From Mangrovibrevibacter kandeliae (GTDB lineage Bacteria > Pseudomonadota > Alphaproteobacteria > Rhizobiales > Rhizobiaceae): a stretch of DNA of 64,000 nucleotides. Within the stretch, counting starts at the first letter, position 1. Each line of letters starts with the position of its first letter. The stretch covers positions 186,001-250,000 of the forward strand of contig NZ_JANIFJ010000006.1 of assembly GCF_024519155.1 (NCBI RefSeq). The letters run 5' to 3'. This document shows, piece after piece, positions 9,863 through 20,217 of this stretch. The position numbers and the translations under genes are program-made. The notes under the pieces were generated by a model. The model was given only the letters and a program-made list of their open reading frames with translations, was not told the origin of the DNA and searched no databases.

Positions 9863-10995
9863 CGCCGCCTCCGCCGCGAGAGCCCGAGTGCGCCGAGGCC
9901 GACGACGCCGGCCGCGGCAAGCGCGATCGCGCCGCGGTTGAGGTTGAGCCAGAGCTGCCAGCTGGAGGTTCGCGCTGTCGCGTCGAAACGGCCATGCGCG
10001 CCGTGATCGCCCGGGACCGGCTGATAGAGATTGTCCTTCCGGTCCGCCGCGACCTTCTCCTCGCCCTGCTGGCCCGAAAAGGCCGTTCGGGCGAGGTAGT
10101 GGTCGAGGAGGCTGGAGGCGACATAGTCGCCGAAGATCGCCTGCACCGAAGGGAAGCCGACGATCACCCGCTTGCGCCGGTGATGCGCGGCCCAGTGTAT
10201 GGCACGCGCGGCGATCTCTGGCTGGAAGGGCGGGCTCGCCGGCCGCGGCTTCTTGGGCAGGTTGGTGCGGATCCAGTCGAACTGCGGCGTGTTCACGCCG
10301 GGCAGGTCCACCATCGACACGTGCACCCGGCTGCGGGCATGGATCAGTTCGCAGCGGATCGAATCGTGGAACCCCTGGATGGCGTGCTTGGCGCCGCAAT
10401 AGGCGGACTGCAGCGGAATGCCGCGATAGGCGAGCGCGGAGCCGACGAGGACGATGCTGCCCTTGTTGCGCGGCAGCATCCGCTTCAGCGCCGCCATCGT
10501 GCCGTGCACCTGGCCGAGATACGTCACGTCGGTGACGCGCTTGAAGTCGTCGAGCGACATGTCGACGAAGCGCGACAGGACGCCGGCGAAGGCGACGTTC
10601 ACCCACACGTCGATCGGGCCGAAGCGATCCTCCACCGCCTGCGCGGCGCGCTCGACCGCCGCGGCGTCGGCGACATCGCATGGCACGACCAGCGCTTCGC
10701 CTCCGGCGGCCTCCACCTCGGCTTTGGCGCCCTCGAGCCCGTCGATCCCGCGGGCGATCAGCCCGATCTTCGCACGCTCTTCGGCGAACGCGCGCACCAC
10801 CGCCCGCCCGACACCGGCCGACGCGCCGGTGACGACCACGATCGGCGGACGCTTCGCGCGGGGGCGCCGCTCCAGGAAGTGCCGGTAGAGCGTCTCGGCG
10901 AGATCGGCACCGGCCGGATGGCGCGCCACCGCCTGCAGCGCCCGGCCTGCGCCGCGCGCCAGCGGCCGAACGAGATCACTGGCCGGGGAGGACAT
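9859..10995 (-). CDS. Short-chain dehydrogenase/reductase with C-terminal membrane anchor
   Basis: The 378-residue protein carries the Rossmann motif TGASAGVG at residues 56-63 and a YxxxK active site (YCGAK, Tyr near 199) preceded by GSALAYRG, so it is a classical SDR oxidoreductase using NAD(P)H. It is longer than a typical 250-residue SDR: about 50 residues precede the Rossmann fold, and the C-terminus ends in a hydrophobic helix followed by RRRRR, suggesting attachment to the inner membrane. Its start overlaps the TPP-enzyme gene by 20 bases and its stop overlaps the GH15 gene by 4, so it belongs to a tightly coupled operon. The substrate is unknown. Confidence 0.9.
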   Translation of the reverse strand: MSSPASDLVRPLARGAGRALQAVARHPAGADLAETLYRHFLERRPRAKRPPIVVVTGASAGVGRAVVRAFAEERAKIGLIARGIDGLEGAKAEVEAAGGEALVVPCDVADAAAVERAAQAVEDRFGPIDVWVNVAFAGVLSRFVDMSLDDFKRVTDVTYLGQVHGTMAALKRMLPRNKGSIVLVGSALAYRGIPLQSAYCGAKHAIQGFHDSIRCELIHARSRVHVSMVDLPGVNTPQFDWIRTNLPKKPRPASPPFQPEIAARAIHWAAHHRRKRVIVGFPSVQAIFGDYVASSLLDHYLARTAFSGQQGEEKVAADRKDNLYQPVPGDHGAHGRFDATARTSSWQLWLNLNRGAIALAAAGVVGLGALGLSRRRRR

Positions 10996-12760
10996 GGCCG
11001 AGCACCTGACGGGCGGTGTTGCGGATGACCGAACTCTCGTTCGGGTCGCCCTTGACGAGCATCGACGTGAAGGCGCGGGCCTGATCGATGGATATGTGCG
11101 GCGGCAGCGGCGGCACGTCCGGATCGGTCTTCACCTCCAGCACCACCGGGCGCCGAGCCGCCAGCGCCTCGTCCCAAGCCGGCCCGAGCCGGTCGGGCGT
11201 GTCGACGAAGATGCCCGATAGTCCGATCATCTCGGCAAAGCGATGATAGGCGACGTCCGGGAGGTCCTGCGTCGTCTCGAACTTCGGATTGCCCTCCATC
11301 ACCCGCTGCTCCCAGGTCACCTGATTGAGATCCTGATTGTTGAGGACGACGACGATGAAGCGGGGATCGGTCCAGTTCTGCCAGTGTTTGGCGACGGTGA
11401 TGAGCTCGGCCATGTTGTTCATCTGCATCGCGCCGTCGCCGACCGATGCGATGACCGGCCGCCCGGGGTGGGCGAACTTCGCCGCGATCGCATACGGGAC
11501 CGCTGCCCCCATCGACGCGAGCCCGCCGGACAACGACGCCATCATGCCGCGCCGGATCTTGATGTCGCGCGCGTACCAGTTGGCGCAAGAGCCGGAATCG
11601 CTGGTCAGGATCACGTCGCCCGGCAGGCGCTTCGACAATTCGGTGAAGATCTTCTGCGGGTTGACCGGGTTGGCCTTCGCCTCCGCCCGCTCGACGAGCG
11701 TCCGGTTCCAGTCCTCGTTCCATTCGGCGATGGTCTCGCGCCAGCGGCCGTCGGCCTTCTGCTCCAGGAGCGGCAGCAGCGCCGCCACCGTCGAGCGAAC
11801 GTCGCCTGTCAGGTTGACCTCCATCGGATAACGGATCGACAGCATGCCCGGATCGATGTCCACCTGCACGCCGCGCGCCTGACCCTCCTTCGGCAGGAAC
11901 TCCGAATAGGGGAAGCCGGAGCCGAGCATCAGGAAGGTGTCGCACTCCATCATCATGTCGTAGCTCGGCTTGGTGCCGAGAAGTCCGATTGAGCCGGTGA
12001 CCCAGGGCAGGTCGTCGGGCAGCACCTGCTTGCCGAGAAGCGCCTTGGCGGCCCCGGCACCCAGCCGGTCGGCGAGCGCGATGATCTCGTCCGCGGCGTC
12101 CTTCGCGCCGGCACCGACGAGGAGCGCGACCTTCTTGCCGGCATTCAGCACCTCGGCGGCCCGGTGAAGATCGGGCTGCTTCGGAATAACGTCCGGAGGC
12201 GACCAGCCGACCCCGGAAAAAACCGCACCGTGCTTGCGCGGCGGCTCCTCCATCGGCAGTTCCTGCAGGTCGTTCGGAAAGATCAAGGCGGTCACCCGCC
12301 GCTCGCCGAGCGCGATCCGCACCGCGCGGTCGACGAGGTGACGCACCTGCGCCGGCGCGCTCGCCATGCCGGTGAAGCTGCCGGCGACGTCCTTGAACAT
12401 CGACGGCAGGTCGAGCTCCTGCTGGTAATGCGCCCCGATCGCGGTGCGCGCCTGCTGGCCGGCGATCGCCAGCACCGGCATGTGGTCCATCCGCGCATCG
12501 TAGAGCCCGGTCAGGAGATGCGCCGCCCCCGGACCCGAAGTGGCGAGGCAGACGCCGAGTTCGCCGGTGAACTTGGCATGGGCGGACGCCATGAACGCCG
12601 CCATCTCCTCATGGCGCACCTGAACGAAGTCGAACGTATCTCCGGCCCGGTCGAGCGCGCCGAGGAGACCGTTGATGCCATCGCCGGGGTAGCCGAAGAT
12701 CCGCTTGATGCCCCATTGGGCGAGGCGCGCCCACACGAAGTCGCCCACCGTCTGTGCCAT
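10976..12760 (-). CDS. Thiamine-pyrophosphate-requiring enzyme (pyruvate oxidase/acetolactate synthase-like)
   Basis: The 594-residue length and architecture fit the PoxB/acetolactate synthase superfamily. The N-terminal PYR domain has the cofactor-activating glutamate in RHEEMAAF (residues 49-56). A central domain follows, then a C-terminal TPP-binding domain with GDGAMQMNN (about 440) and a downstream NNQ. Candidate reactions are oxidation or decarboxylation of pyruvate to acetate, or a related 2-keto acid reaction; the sequence alone does not separate them. It is the first gene of an operon with the SDR and GH15 genes and diverges from treS with 263 bases between starts. A stress or stationary-phase role is inferred from the neighbours. 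Confidence 0.9.
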   Translation of the reverse strand: MAQTVGDFVWARLAQWGIKRIFGYPGDGINGLLGALDRAGDTFDFVQVRHEEMAAFMASAHAKFTGELGVCLATSGPGAAHLLTGLYDARMDHMPVLAIAGQQARTAIGAHYQQELDLPSMFKDVAGSFTGMASAPAQVRHLVDRAVRIALGERRVTALIFPNDLQELPMEEPPRKHGAVFSGVGWSPPDVIPKQPDLHRAAEVLNAGKKVALLVGAGAKDAADEIIALADRLGAGAAKALLGKQVLPDDLPWVTGSIGLLGTKPSYDMMMECDTFLMLGSGFPYSEFLPKEGQARGVQVDIDPGMLSIRYPMEVNLTGDVRSTVAALLPLLEQKADGRWRETIAEWNEDWNRTLVERAEAKANPVNPQKIFTELSKRLPGDVILTSDSGSCANWYARDIKIRRGMMASLSGGLASMGAAVPYAIAAKFAHPGRPVIASVGDGAMQMNNMAELITVAKHWQNWTDPRFIVVVLNNQDLNQVTWEQRVMEGNPKFETTQDLPDVAYHRFAEMIGLSGIFVDTPDRLGPAWDEALAARRPVVLEVKTDPDVPPLPPHISIDQARAFTSMLVKGDPNESSVIRNTARQVLGHVLPGQ

Positions 12761-13023
12761 CGCCGCCTCCTTCTGCCGCGTCCGTTGCCATTCGGTGAGC
12801 GTAATCGGGTACGCGAAGCGAACGTTCCGGGATGAGCAGAAGTTAACCGGTGCCCTATTGCCGCATCGGAAGGGTCGAGGTGTACTCCCCCCGTCTATAA
12901 GCCGACGAAGTGTCCTCGAGAAAATGCGCCGGCGCCGGAACTCTTGTGCAGCGCACGCTTTCTCTTCACGCGGCGGGGCAGGGACGGCCTGATCGCATCA
13001 CTCTGGCCCGATCAGGCGGCACC

Positions 13024-14838
<1,815 letters not shown>

Positions 14839-15041
14839 TCGGTCGGTAACGCCCTCCATCCGCCTGCCGACGCCTTGCTCCCTGACGGGAGGAAAGCGCG
14901 GCTGGAGCGTGGACGCCCGACGCTTGGCGACGGTGCTGTCCGAACCGGGCGCCCTTCCTCTCCCGCGTCGTGGGAGAGGGTGGATGCGAGCGCGAGCGAG
15001 CAGCCTGGTGAGGGCGAATTCCGAGCGAGCCGCGTGTCGCC
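14839..15041. repeat. Intergenic spacer with hairpin and dispersed GGGAGAGGG repeat
   Basis: Between the convergent treS and receptor genes lies a hairpin with arms CCTCTCCC (14957-14964) and GGGAGAGG (14972-14979). The 17-mer GGGAGAGGGTGGATGCG at 14972-14988 recurs exactly, in opposite orientation, at 42018-42034 in another gene-free spacer. This looks like a REP- or MITE-like intergenic repeat family. The hairpin may also end transcription from both sides, although no T-run is present. Confidence 0.6.
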
Positions 15042-17198
15042 TCAGAACTTGACGTGCGCCTTCAACAGACCCGAGCGGCCCTCGCCATAGGCGCAGCTGT
15101 AGGCCTGCTGGCAGCCGGAGACGTACGCCTCGTCGAAGACGTTGTTGACGTTGAGCGAGACGCCCCAGTCGTCCTTCTCGTAGTGGATCGCGGCGTCGAA
15201 CAGCGTCACCGAGGGCACCTCGAGCGTGTTCTGGTTGTCGGCATAGGACGAGCCGACATAGCGCAGGCCGCCGCCGAAGCCGAGGCCCTCGGCCGGGCCG
15301 CTCTTCAAGGTGTAGTCGAGCCAGAGCGAGCCCAGCACCTCCGGCACGAGATAGGGGCGGTTGCCGACGAGCGTCGGATCGACGTTCTCGGTAATCTCGA
15401 GGTCGTAGGCGGTGAAGGCGGCCGTCAGCTTCAGGCTTTCGGTGAGATTGGCATTCGCCTCGAGCTCGATGCCGCGCGAGCGCACCTCGCCGACGGCCCG
15501 GGGCACGAAGTTGGCATCGCTCTGCACCGTGTTGCGGCGGGTGAGGTCGAAGAGCGAGGCGGTGAAGGTCGCGTCGAGGAAGGTCGGCGCATACTTCAGG
15601 CCGATCTCGTACTGCTCGCCGGTCTGCGGCGGCAGCGCCTCGTTGTTGGCGTCGGTGCCGATCTGCGGGTCGAAGAAGCGCGACACGCTGGCATAAGGCG
15701 TCAGGCCGTTGGCGAACGCGTAGGCGATGCCGGCGCGACCGCTGAAGGAGCCCTCCTCGCCGTCATAGTCGACGTCGAAGCTCGTCCGGTCGTCGCGGTC
15801 GATCCAGACCTCGTCGTAGCGCCCGTTGAGGGTGACGATCCAGCCGTCGCCGAACTTCAGCTGGTCCTGCGCGTAGACGCCAAGCTGGTCGAGCGACACG
15901 ACCTCGTCAGTGTAAGGCGCAAAGAGCGGTGGCAGGTTGTTGGTGTAGACGGGGTTGGTGGCGCTGAGGGGATCGGCGGCGCCGACGGCCTGGGTCTGGT
16001 CGATGCGATAGTGCTTGTAGTCGACGCCGGCCAGGAGCTCGTGCCGCACCGCGCCGGTGTCGAAGCTGAAGATCGCCTGGTTGTCGGTGGTGAAGAGGCC
16101 CGCATCGGTGTCGTGCGCGAAGTTCAGGCGGTTCAGGACGTCGTCGGTCTGCACCGTGTCGTAGAGGTAGGGACCGTATTCGTTGCGCTCGAGATAGAGG
16201 TAGCGGGTGTTGGAGCGCAGCGTCACCGTATCGTTCAGCCGGTGCTCGAACTCGTAGCCGATCGAGGCCTGCTTGTGCTCGAAGCGGTCGAGCTCGGGCT
16301 CCGAATAGTAGAAGGAGCGGTCGATCCGCCCGTAGGGCGCGTCGACCACCGTGCCGACATAGGGCAAGAAGCCGTTGGTGTGGCGCTGGTCGTCATACTC
16401 GTAGGTCGCATAGAGCTCGAGCCGCGTGTCGGCGTCCGGCTCGAACAGGAGGCTCGGCGCGACGGTGCCGCGCAGATTGTCGGCATAGTCGACGTCGGTG
16501 CGCCCGCCCTTCACGCGCCCGACGACCCGCCAGCTCCAGGCGTCGCTGCCGATGAAGCGGCCGCCGAGATCGAGCCCGACATAGCCGTTCGGCGTGTCGT
16601 CGATCCCGGTCTCGGCGTACCCGTGATGCTCGCCGTCGGCGCGCTTCATCACCGAATTGACGAGGCCCCCGGCATTCGAGCCGCCGTAGAGCACGGAGGC
16701 CGGGCCACGCAAAACCTCGACACGGTCGAGCAGGAACGGGTCGACGATGATCCCGGCAAAGGCGTACTGGAACAGCGGCAGCCCATCGAGGGAGACGCCG
16801 GTCTGGGTGGCGTCGAAGCCGCGGATGTAGATCCAGTCGGTGTCGGTGTCCTTGCCGAAGGGCTGGGCGAAGACGCCGGCGGTGTAACGCAGCGCCTCGT
16901 CCACCTTCTGCACGCCCCGGTCGTCGAGTTCCTCGCGGCCGAGGACCGAGACCGACTGCGGAACCTCCGCGATCGGCGCCGCGGTTTTGGAGCCCGCCGT
17001 CGTGTCCTTGGCGACGTAGCCCTCCACCGGTGCCGGATCGGCAATGCCCCCGGAGGGACCGACGCCGTCGACCGTCACCTGTTCGAGCTGGATCGTCTCC
17101 TGTGCGGCGGCAGGCGCGGTCAGCGCGGCCATGGCGACGGTGGCGAAGAGAACGGAACGGGGAGTGGGCACGGGAACCTTCCTGAGCTGGAGCGACAT
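15042..17198 (-). CDS. TonB-dependent siderophore receptor
   Basis: The 718-residue outer-membrane receptor has a cleavable signal peptide (cleavage likely after APAAAQ or nearby). A TonB-box-like segment and plug domain follow (PIAEVPQSVSVLG, then VEVLRGPASVLYGG), and then a 22-strand-type barrel ending in HVKF with the terminal Phe needed for assembly. The plug pattern matches the ferric-siderophore (FhuA/FcuA-like) branch; the ligand is unknown, possibly a hydroxamate. It is monocistronic. Directly upstream is a TGA-N9-TCA element, which suggests repression by the iron regulator RirA. No siderophore synthesis or ABC uptake gene is adjacent. Confidence 0.94.
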   Translation of the reverse strand: MSLQLRKVPVPTPRSVLFATVAMAALTAPAAAQETIQLEQVTVDGVGPSGGIADPAPVEGYVAKDTTAGSKTAAPIAEVPQSVSVLGREELDDRGVQKVDEALRYTAGVFAQPFGKDTDTDWIYIRGFDATQTGVSLDGLPLFQYAFAGIIVDPFLLDRVEVLRGPASVLYGGSNAGGLVNSVMKRADGEHHGYAETGIDDTPNGYVGLDLGGRFIGSDAWSWRVVGRVKGGRTDVDYADNLRGTVAPSLLFEPDADTRLELYATYEYDDQRHTNGFLPYVGTVVDAPYGRIDRSFYYSEPELDRFEHKQASIGYEFEHRLNDTVTLRSNTRYLYLERNEYGPYLYDTVQTDDVLNRLNFAHDTDAGLFTTDNQAIFSFDTGAVRHELLAGVDYKHYRIDQTQAVGAADPLSATNPVYTNNLPPLFAPYTDEVVSLDQLGVYAQDQLKFGDGWIVTLNGRYDEVWIDRDDRTSFDVDYDGEEGSFSGRAGIAYAFANGLTPYASVSRFFDPQIGTDANNEALPPQTGEQYEIGLKYAPTFLDATFTASLFDLTRRNTVQSDANFVPRAVGEVRSRGIELEANANLTESLKLTAAFTAYDLEITENVDPTLVGNRPYLVPEVLGSLWLDYTLKSGPAEGLGFGGGLRYVGSSYADNQNTLEVPSVTLFDAAIHYEKDDWGVSLNVNNVFDEAYVSGCQQAYSCAYGEGRSGLLKAHVKF

Positions 17199-17220
17199 TC
17201 GCCCTTAGCCCACGAAAAGC

Positions 17221-17235
17221 TGACTTTGCGAGTCA
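17221..17235 (-). promoter_or_regulatory. Candidate RirA iron-responsive operator (TGA-N9-TCA)
   Basis: The sequence TGACTTTGCGAGTCA fits the iron-responsive operator consensus TGA-N9-TCA known for RirA in rhizobia. It lies 23 bases upstream of the siderophore receptor start codon, a position where bound repressor would block the promoter or early transcription. The motif is short, so the location before an iron-uptake gene carries much of the weight. Confidence 0.6.
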
Positions 17236-17295
17236 AGTTTGGAGTGACCGTCACATCTGCGGCGGCAATGTGGCAATCGCACCACTTTGTTTTAA

Positions 17296-17310
17296 TTGGA
17301 AAAATTCCAA
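17296..17310. promoter_or_regulatory. 15-bp palindrome TTGGAAAAATTCCAA upstream of siderophore receptor
   Basis: This is a perfect inverted repeat of 6-base arms around AAA in an AT-rich patch about 100 bases upstream of the receptor start. It resembles the TTnGAA-N3-TTCnAA core of Irr-type iron control elements. It could equally be part of the end of the SpoVR operon, whose last stop codon is at 17358. Confidence 0.35.
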
Positions 17311-17357
17311 ACTAGGCGCGTGTTCTTGCCCCGCTGCAGCGCCACGACGGTGCCGTG

Positions 17358-18896
17358 CTAGCGGAATGCCTGGCTCGGCTCCGCGTCGTGGGTGGCGTAG
17401 GTCGCGCGCTCGTCCGCCTCGACGAGCCGCACCGAATAGCCCCAGAGGTCGGCGAGATGGCGCAGCACCCGCTGCGCGTCACCGGCATCGAGGGTCACGC
17501 CGTCGACCACGTTGTGGCGGACCAGAAGCCGGCGGTCGCCGGCCAGGTCCACGTCGACCACCTGGATGTCCGGATCCTGCCGCGACACGTCGAAGTGGCG
17601 CGACAGCGACCGGCGGACGTCGCGATAGCCGCGCTCGTCGTGGATGGAGGCAACCAGCACCTCGTCCTCCTCCTGGTCGTCGACCAGGCGGAACAGCCGG
17701 TGCTTGCGAATGAGGCGCGGCGACAGGAACTGCATCACGAAGCTCTCGTCGCGGTAGTTCGCCCAGGCGTCCTTGAGGACGCCATAGGGGTCGCCACAGC
17801 CGGCGATGTCGGGATGCGCGGCCTTGTCCTCCGCGCTTTCCGACAGGCAGACGCGCTCGATCTCCTGCATCATCGAGAAGCCGAGGGCATAGGGGTTGAT
17901 GCCGCTGTAGCGCGGGTCGTCGTAGTCCGGCTGGGTGACGACGTTGGTGTGCGAGTGCAGGAACTCCAGATAGGCGCCGTCGGTGATCCGGCCGGTCTCG
18001 TGCAGGCGCCCCATGATCTTGTAGTGCACGAAGGTGGCGCAGCCTTCGTTCATCACCTTGGTTTGGCGCTGCGGATAGAAGTACTGCGCGATCTGCCGGA
18101 CGATGCGGATCAGCTCGCGCTGCCAGCCCTGCAGGCGCGGCGCGGTCTTCTCCAGGAAGTAGAGGATGTTCTCCTCCGGCAGGCCGAGCAGGGCGCGGCG
18201 CCGGTCCTCCTCCGGACGCTCGGCGCTCTTTGAGCGCTTCTTCGGCAGGGTGCGCCACAGGTCGTTGTAGAGCCGCTCGTCGTGGGCGCGGCGCTCCTGC
18301 TCGCGTCGCTCCTCCGACAGGAGGTCGGGCGCATGTTTGCCGGGGTAGCGGTGGATGCCGTTGTTCATCAGCGCGTGGGCGGAATCGAGCAGCCGCTCGA
18401 CGGCGTCGGCGCCATAGCGGTCCTCGCAGGCGGTGACGTATTTCTTGGCGAAGGCGAGATAGTCGAGGATCGCCGAGGCGTCGGTCCACTGCCGGAAGGT
18501 GTGATTGTTCTTGAAGAAGTGGTTGTGCCCGAACGCGGCGTGCGCGAGCACCAGCGTCTGCATCGTCGCCGAGTTCTCCTCCATGATGTAGACGATGCAG
18601 GGACTGGAATTGATGACGATCTCGTAGGCCAGCCCCTGCCAGCCCTTGCGATAGAGCGTCTCGTTGCGCAGGAACTGCTTGCCGAAGGACCAGTGCTTGT
18701 AGAACAGCGGCATGCCTGTCGAGGCGTAGGCGTCGAGCATCTGCTCGGAGGTGATCACCTCCACCTGGTTCGGGTAGGTGTCGAGGCCGAGCTCGTCATG
18801 GGCGATCCGCTCGACGGCACCGTAGATCCGCTGCAGCGTCTCGAAGCTCCAGTCCTGGCCGCTGAAGAGCAATGGGCCGCCTGGTTCAAACCCCAT
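17358..18896 (-). CDS. SpoVR family protein (YcgB-like)
   Basis: The 512-residue length matches SpoVR/YcgB proteins and the sequence shows the family opening (WSFETLQRIYGAVERIAHDELGLDTYPNQ cut to its first part, then YKHWSFGKQF). The biochemical role is unresolved; in Bacillus it affects spore cortex formation, while in proteobacteria it is co-expressed with YeaG and YeaH in stationary phase and stress. It is the third gene of the PrkA-DUF444-SpoVR operon, overlapping the DUF444 gene by 11 bases, and the gene order is the conserved one. Confidence 0.95.
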   Translation of the reverse strand: MGFEPGGPLLFSGQDWSFETLQRIYGAVERIAHDELGLDTYPNQVEVITSEQMLDAYASTGMPLFYKHWSFGKQFLRNETLYRKGWQGLAYEIVINSSPCIVYIMEENSATMQTLVLAHAAFGHNHFFKNNHTFRQWTDASAILDYLAFAKKYVTACEDRYGADAVERLLDSAHALMNNGIHRYPGKHAPDLLSEERREQERRAHDERLYNDLWRTLPKKRSKSAERPEEDRRRALLGLPEENILYFLEKTAPRLQGWQRELIRIVRQIAQYFYPQRQTKVMNEGCATFVHYKIMGRLHETGRITDGAYLEFLHSHTNVVTQPDYDDPRYSGINPYALGFSMMQEIERVCLSESAEDKAAHPDIAGCGDPYGVLKDAWANYRDESFVMQFLSPRLIRKHRLFRLVDDQEEDEVLVASIHDERGYRDVRRSLSRHFDVSRQDPDIQVVDVDLAGDRRLLVRHNVVDGVTLDAGDAQRVLRHLADLWGYSVRLVEADERATYATHDAEPSQAFR

Positions 18897-20199
18897 GTCC
18901 GCCGCTCCCCGTGTGGACGTCCTTGCGCTCGAACAGCTCGCGGAAGATCGGATAGATGTCGCGGCGATTGTCCACCTTGCGCATGGCGAGCGGCAGGTCC
19001 GGCCCGACCAGCTGCTGATAGGCCCGCCACAGGCTCGACTCTTGGCGCGAGAAGACGCCGACCCGCTCGCCCTCGCCGTGGCCGACCTGCAGATAGGCGT
19101 AGAACTGGCTCATCGGCAGGATGGTGGAGCGCAGGAGCGCCACGGACCGGGCGTTGTCGGTGGACAAGTTGTCTCCGTCCGAGGCCTGGGCGCCGTAGAT
19201 GTTCCACTGGTTAACCGGGAAGCGCTCGGCCGCGATCTTCGCCATCTCGTCGAGCGCCGAGGAGATCACCGTGCCGCCGCTGAGGCGGGAGTGGAAGAAG
19301 GTCTCCTCGTCCACCTCCTTGGCTTCGTGGGTGTGACGGATGAAGACGATCTCCACCTGGCGGTAGCGGCGCGTGAGAAAGATGTAGAGCAGGCTGAAGA
19401 AGCGTTTGGCGAGGTCCTTCATGTGCTCGTCCATCGAGGCCGAGACGTCCATCAGGCAGAACATCGCCGCGCGCGCCACCGGTTCCGGCGTCACCTCGAT
19501 GCGCCGGTAGCGCAGGTCGACGGGATCGATGAAGGGGATGGTGCGGGTGCGCCGCTCCTGCCGCTCCAGCTCGAGCTTGAGTTCGGCGAGGCGCCGGGCG
19601 CTGCGGCCGCTCTTCTCCAGCGCCTCGATGTCGCGCTTCAGCCCGTCGATCTCGTCGCTGGACGGGCGGCGGAGCGCGATGCGGCGCGACAGGCTGCGGC
19701 GCAGCGTGCGCGGCACCGACAGCGCGGCGGGTGGTCCGGCGGTGCGGAAGCCCGCCGGCCGGCGGATCTCCTGCGCGTCGCCCATGATCTGGCGCTTGGC
19801 AAGGTTCGGCAGCTCGAGGTCCTCCAGGAAGAACTCGAGGAACTCCTCACGCGACAGGATGAAGCGGAACTGATCCTCGCCCTCGCCGTCGGGGCTGCCC
19901 TCCGAACCGGAGCCGCCGCCCTGCGGCGGGCGCGCGATGCGGTCGCCCTGCACATAGGTCTTGTTGCCGGGCAGGACCGGCTCGCGCCGCCCGGTCTCGC
20001 CGCCGCGGTGGAAGCTCGGCTCGTGCACGCCGTCGGCCGGAATCGACACCGAGCCGCCCTCGTCCACCTCGCGGATCCCGCGCGAGCCCGAGGCTTCGCG
20101 CACCGCCTGGCGCACCAGGGCGCGGGCGCGGCGGATGAAGCGCTGGCGATTGGCGAGCGACTTGCCGCCGGGGTCGAGACGACGATCGATGATGTGCAT
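18886..20199 (-). CDS. DUF444 family protein (YeaH/YhbH-like) with vWA domain
   Basis: The 437-residue protein begins MHIIDRRLDPGGKSLANRQRF, typical of YeaH/YhbH. Its C-terminal half contains a vWA-like fold with the metal-site motif DVSASM (FCLMDVSASMDEH). The central part has a low-complexity region with RSGGSGSEGSP-like composition. It lies between the PrkA-type kinase gene (18 bases upstream) and SpoVR (11-base overlap), a module conserved across proteobacteria and induced in starvation and stress. It may be a partner or substrate of the kinase, but that is an inference from context. Confidence 0.95.
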   Translation of the reverse strand: MHIIDRRLDPGGKSLANRQRFIRRARALVRQAVREASGSRGIREVDEGGSVSIPADGVHEPSFHRGGETGRREPVLPGNKTYVQGDRIARPPQGGGSGSEGSPDGEGEDQFRFILSREEFLEFFLEDLELPNLAKRQIMGDAQEIRRPAGFRTAGPPAALSVPRTLRRSLSRRIALRRPSSDEIDGLKRDIEALEKSGRSARRLAELKLELERQERRTRTIPFIDPVDLRYRRIEVTPEPVARAAMFCLMDVSASMDEHMKDLAKRFFSLLYIFLTRRYRQVEIVFIRHTHEAKEVDEETFFHSRLSGGTVISSALDEMAKIAAERFPVNQWNIYGAQASDGDNLSTDNARSVALLRSTILPMSQFYAYLQVGHGEGERVGVFSRQESSLWRAYQQLVGPDLPLAMRKVDNRRDIYPIFRELFERKDVHTGSGGHGV

Positions 20200-20217
20200 T
20201 CGCTGCCCGCCCAGGCC

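Noticed and set aside
12937-12961. GGAAC followed by CGCTTT upstream of treS as an EcfG general-stress promoter
   Set aside because: The -35-like element GGAAC is present, but a CGTT element at 16-17 bases is not. The GTTCC on the other strand near 12824 likewise lacks a matching -10. Too weak to list.
15054-17315. 753-codon plus-strand frame opposite the TonB receptor gene
   Set aside because: Shadow of the receptor gene; the composition is biased towards Arg, Gly and Val and there is no domain.
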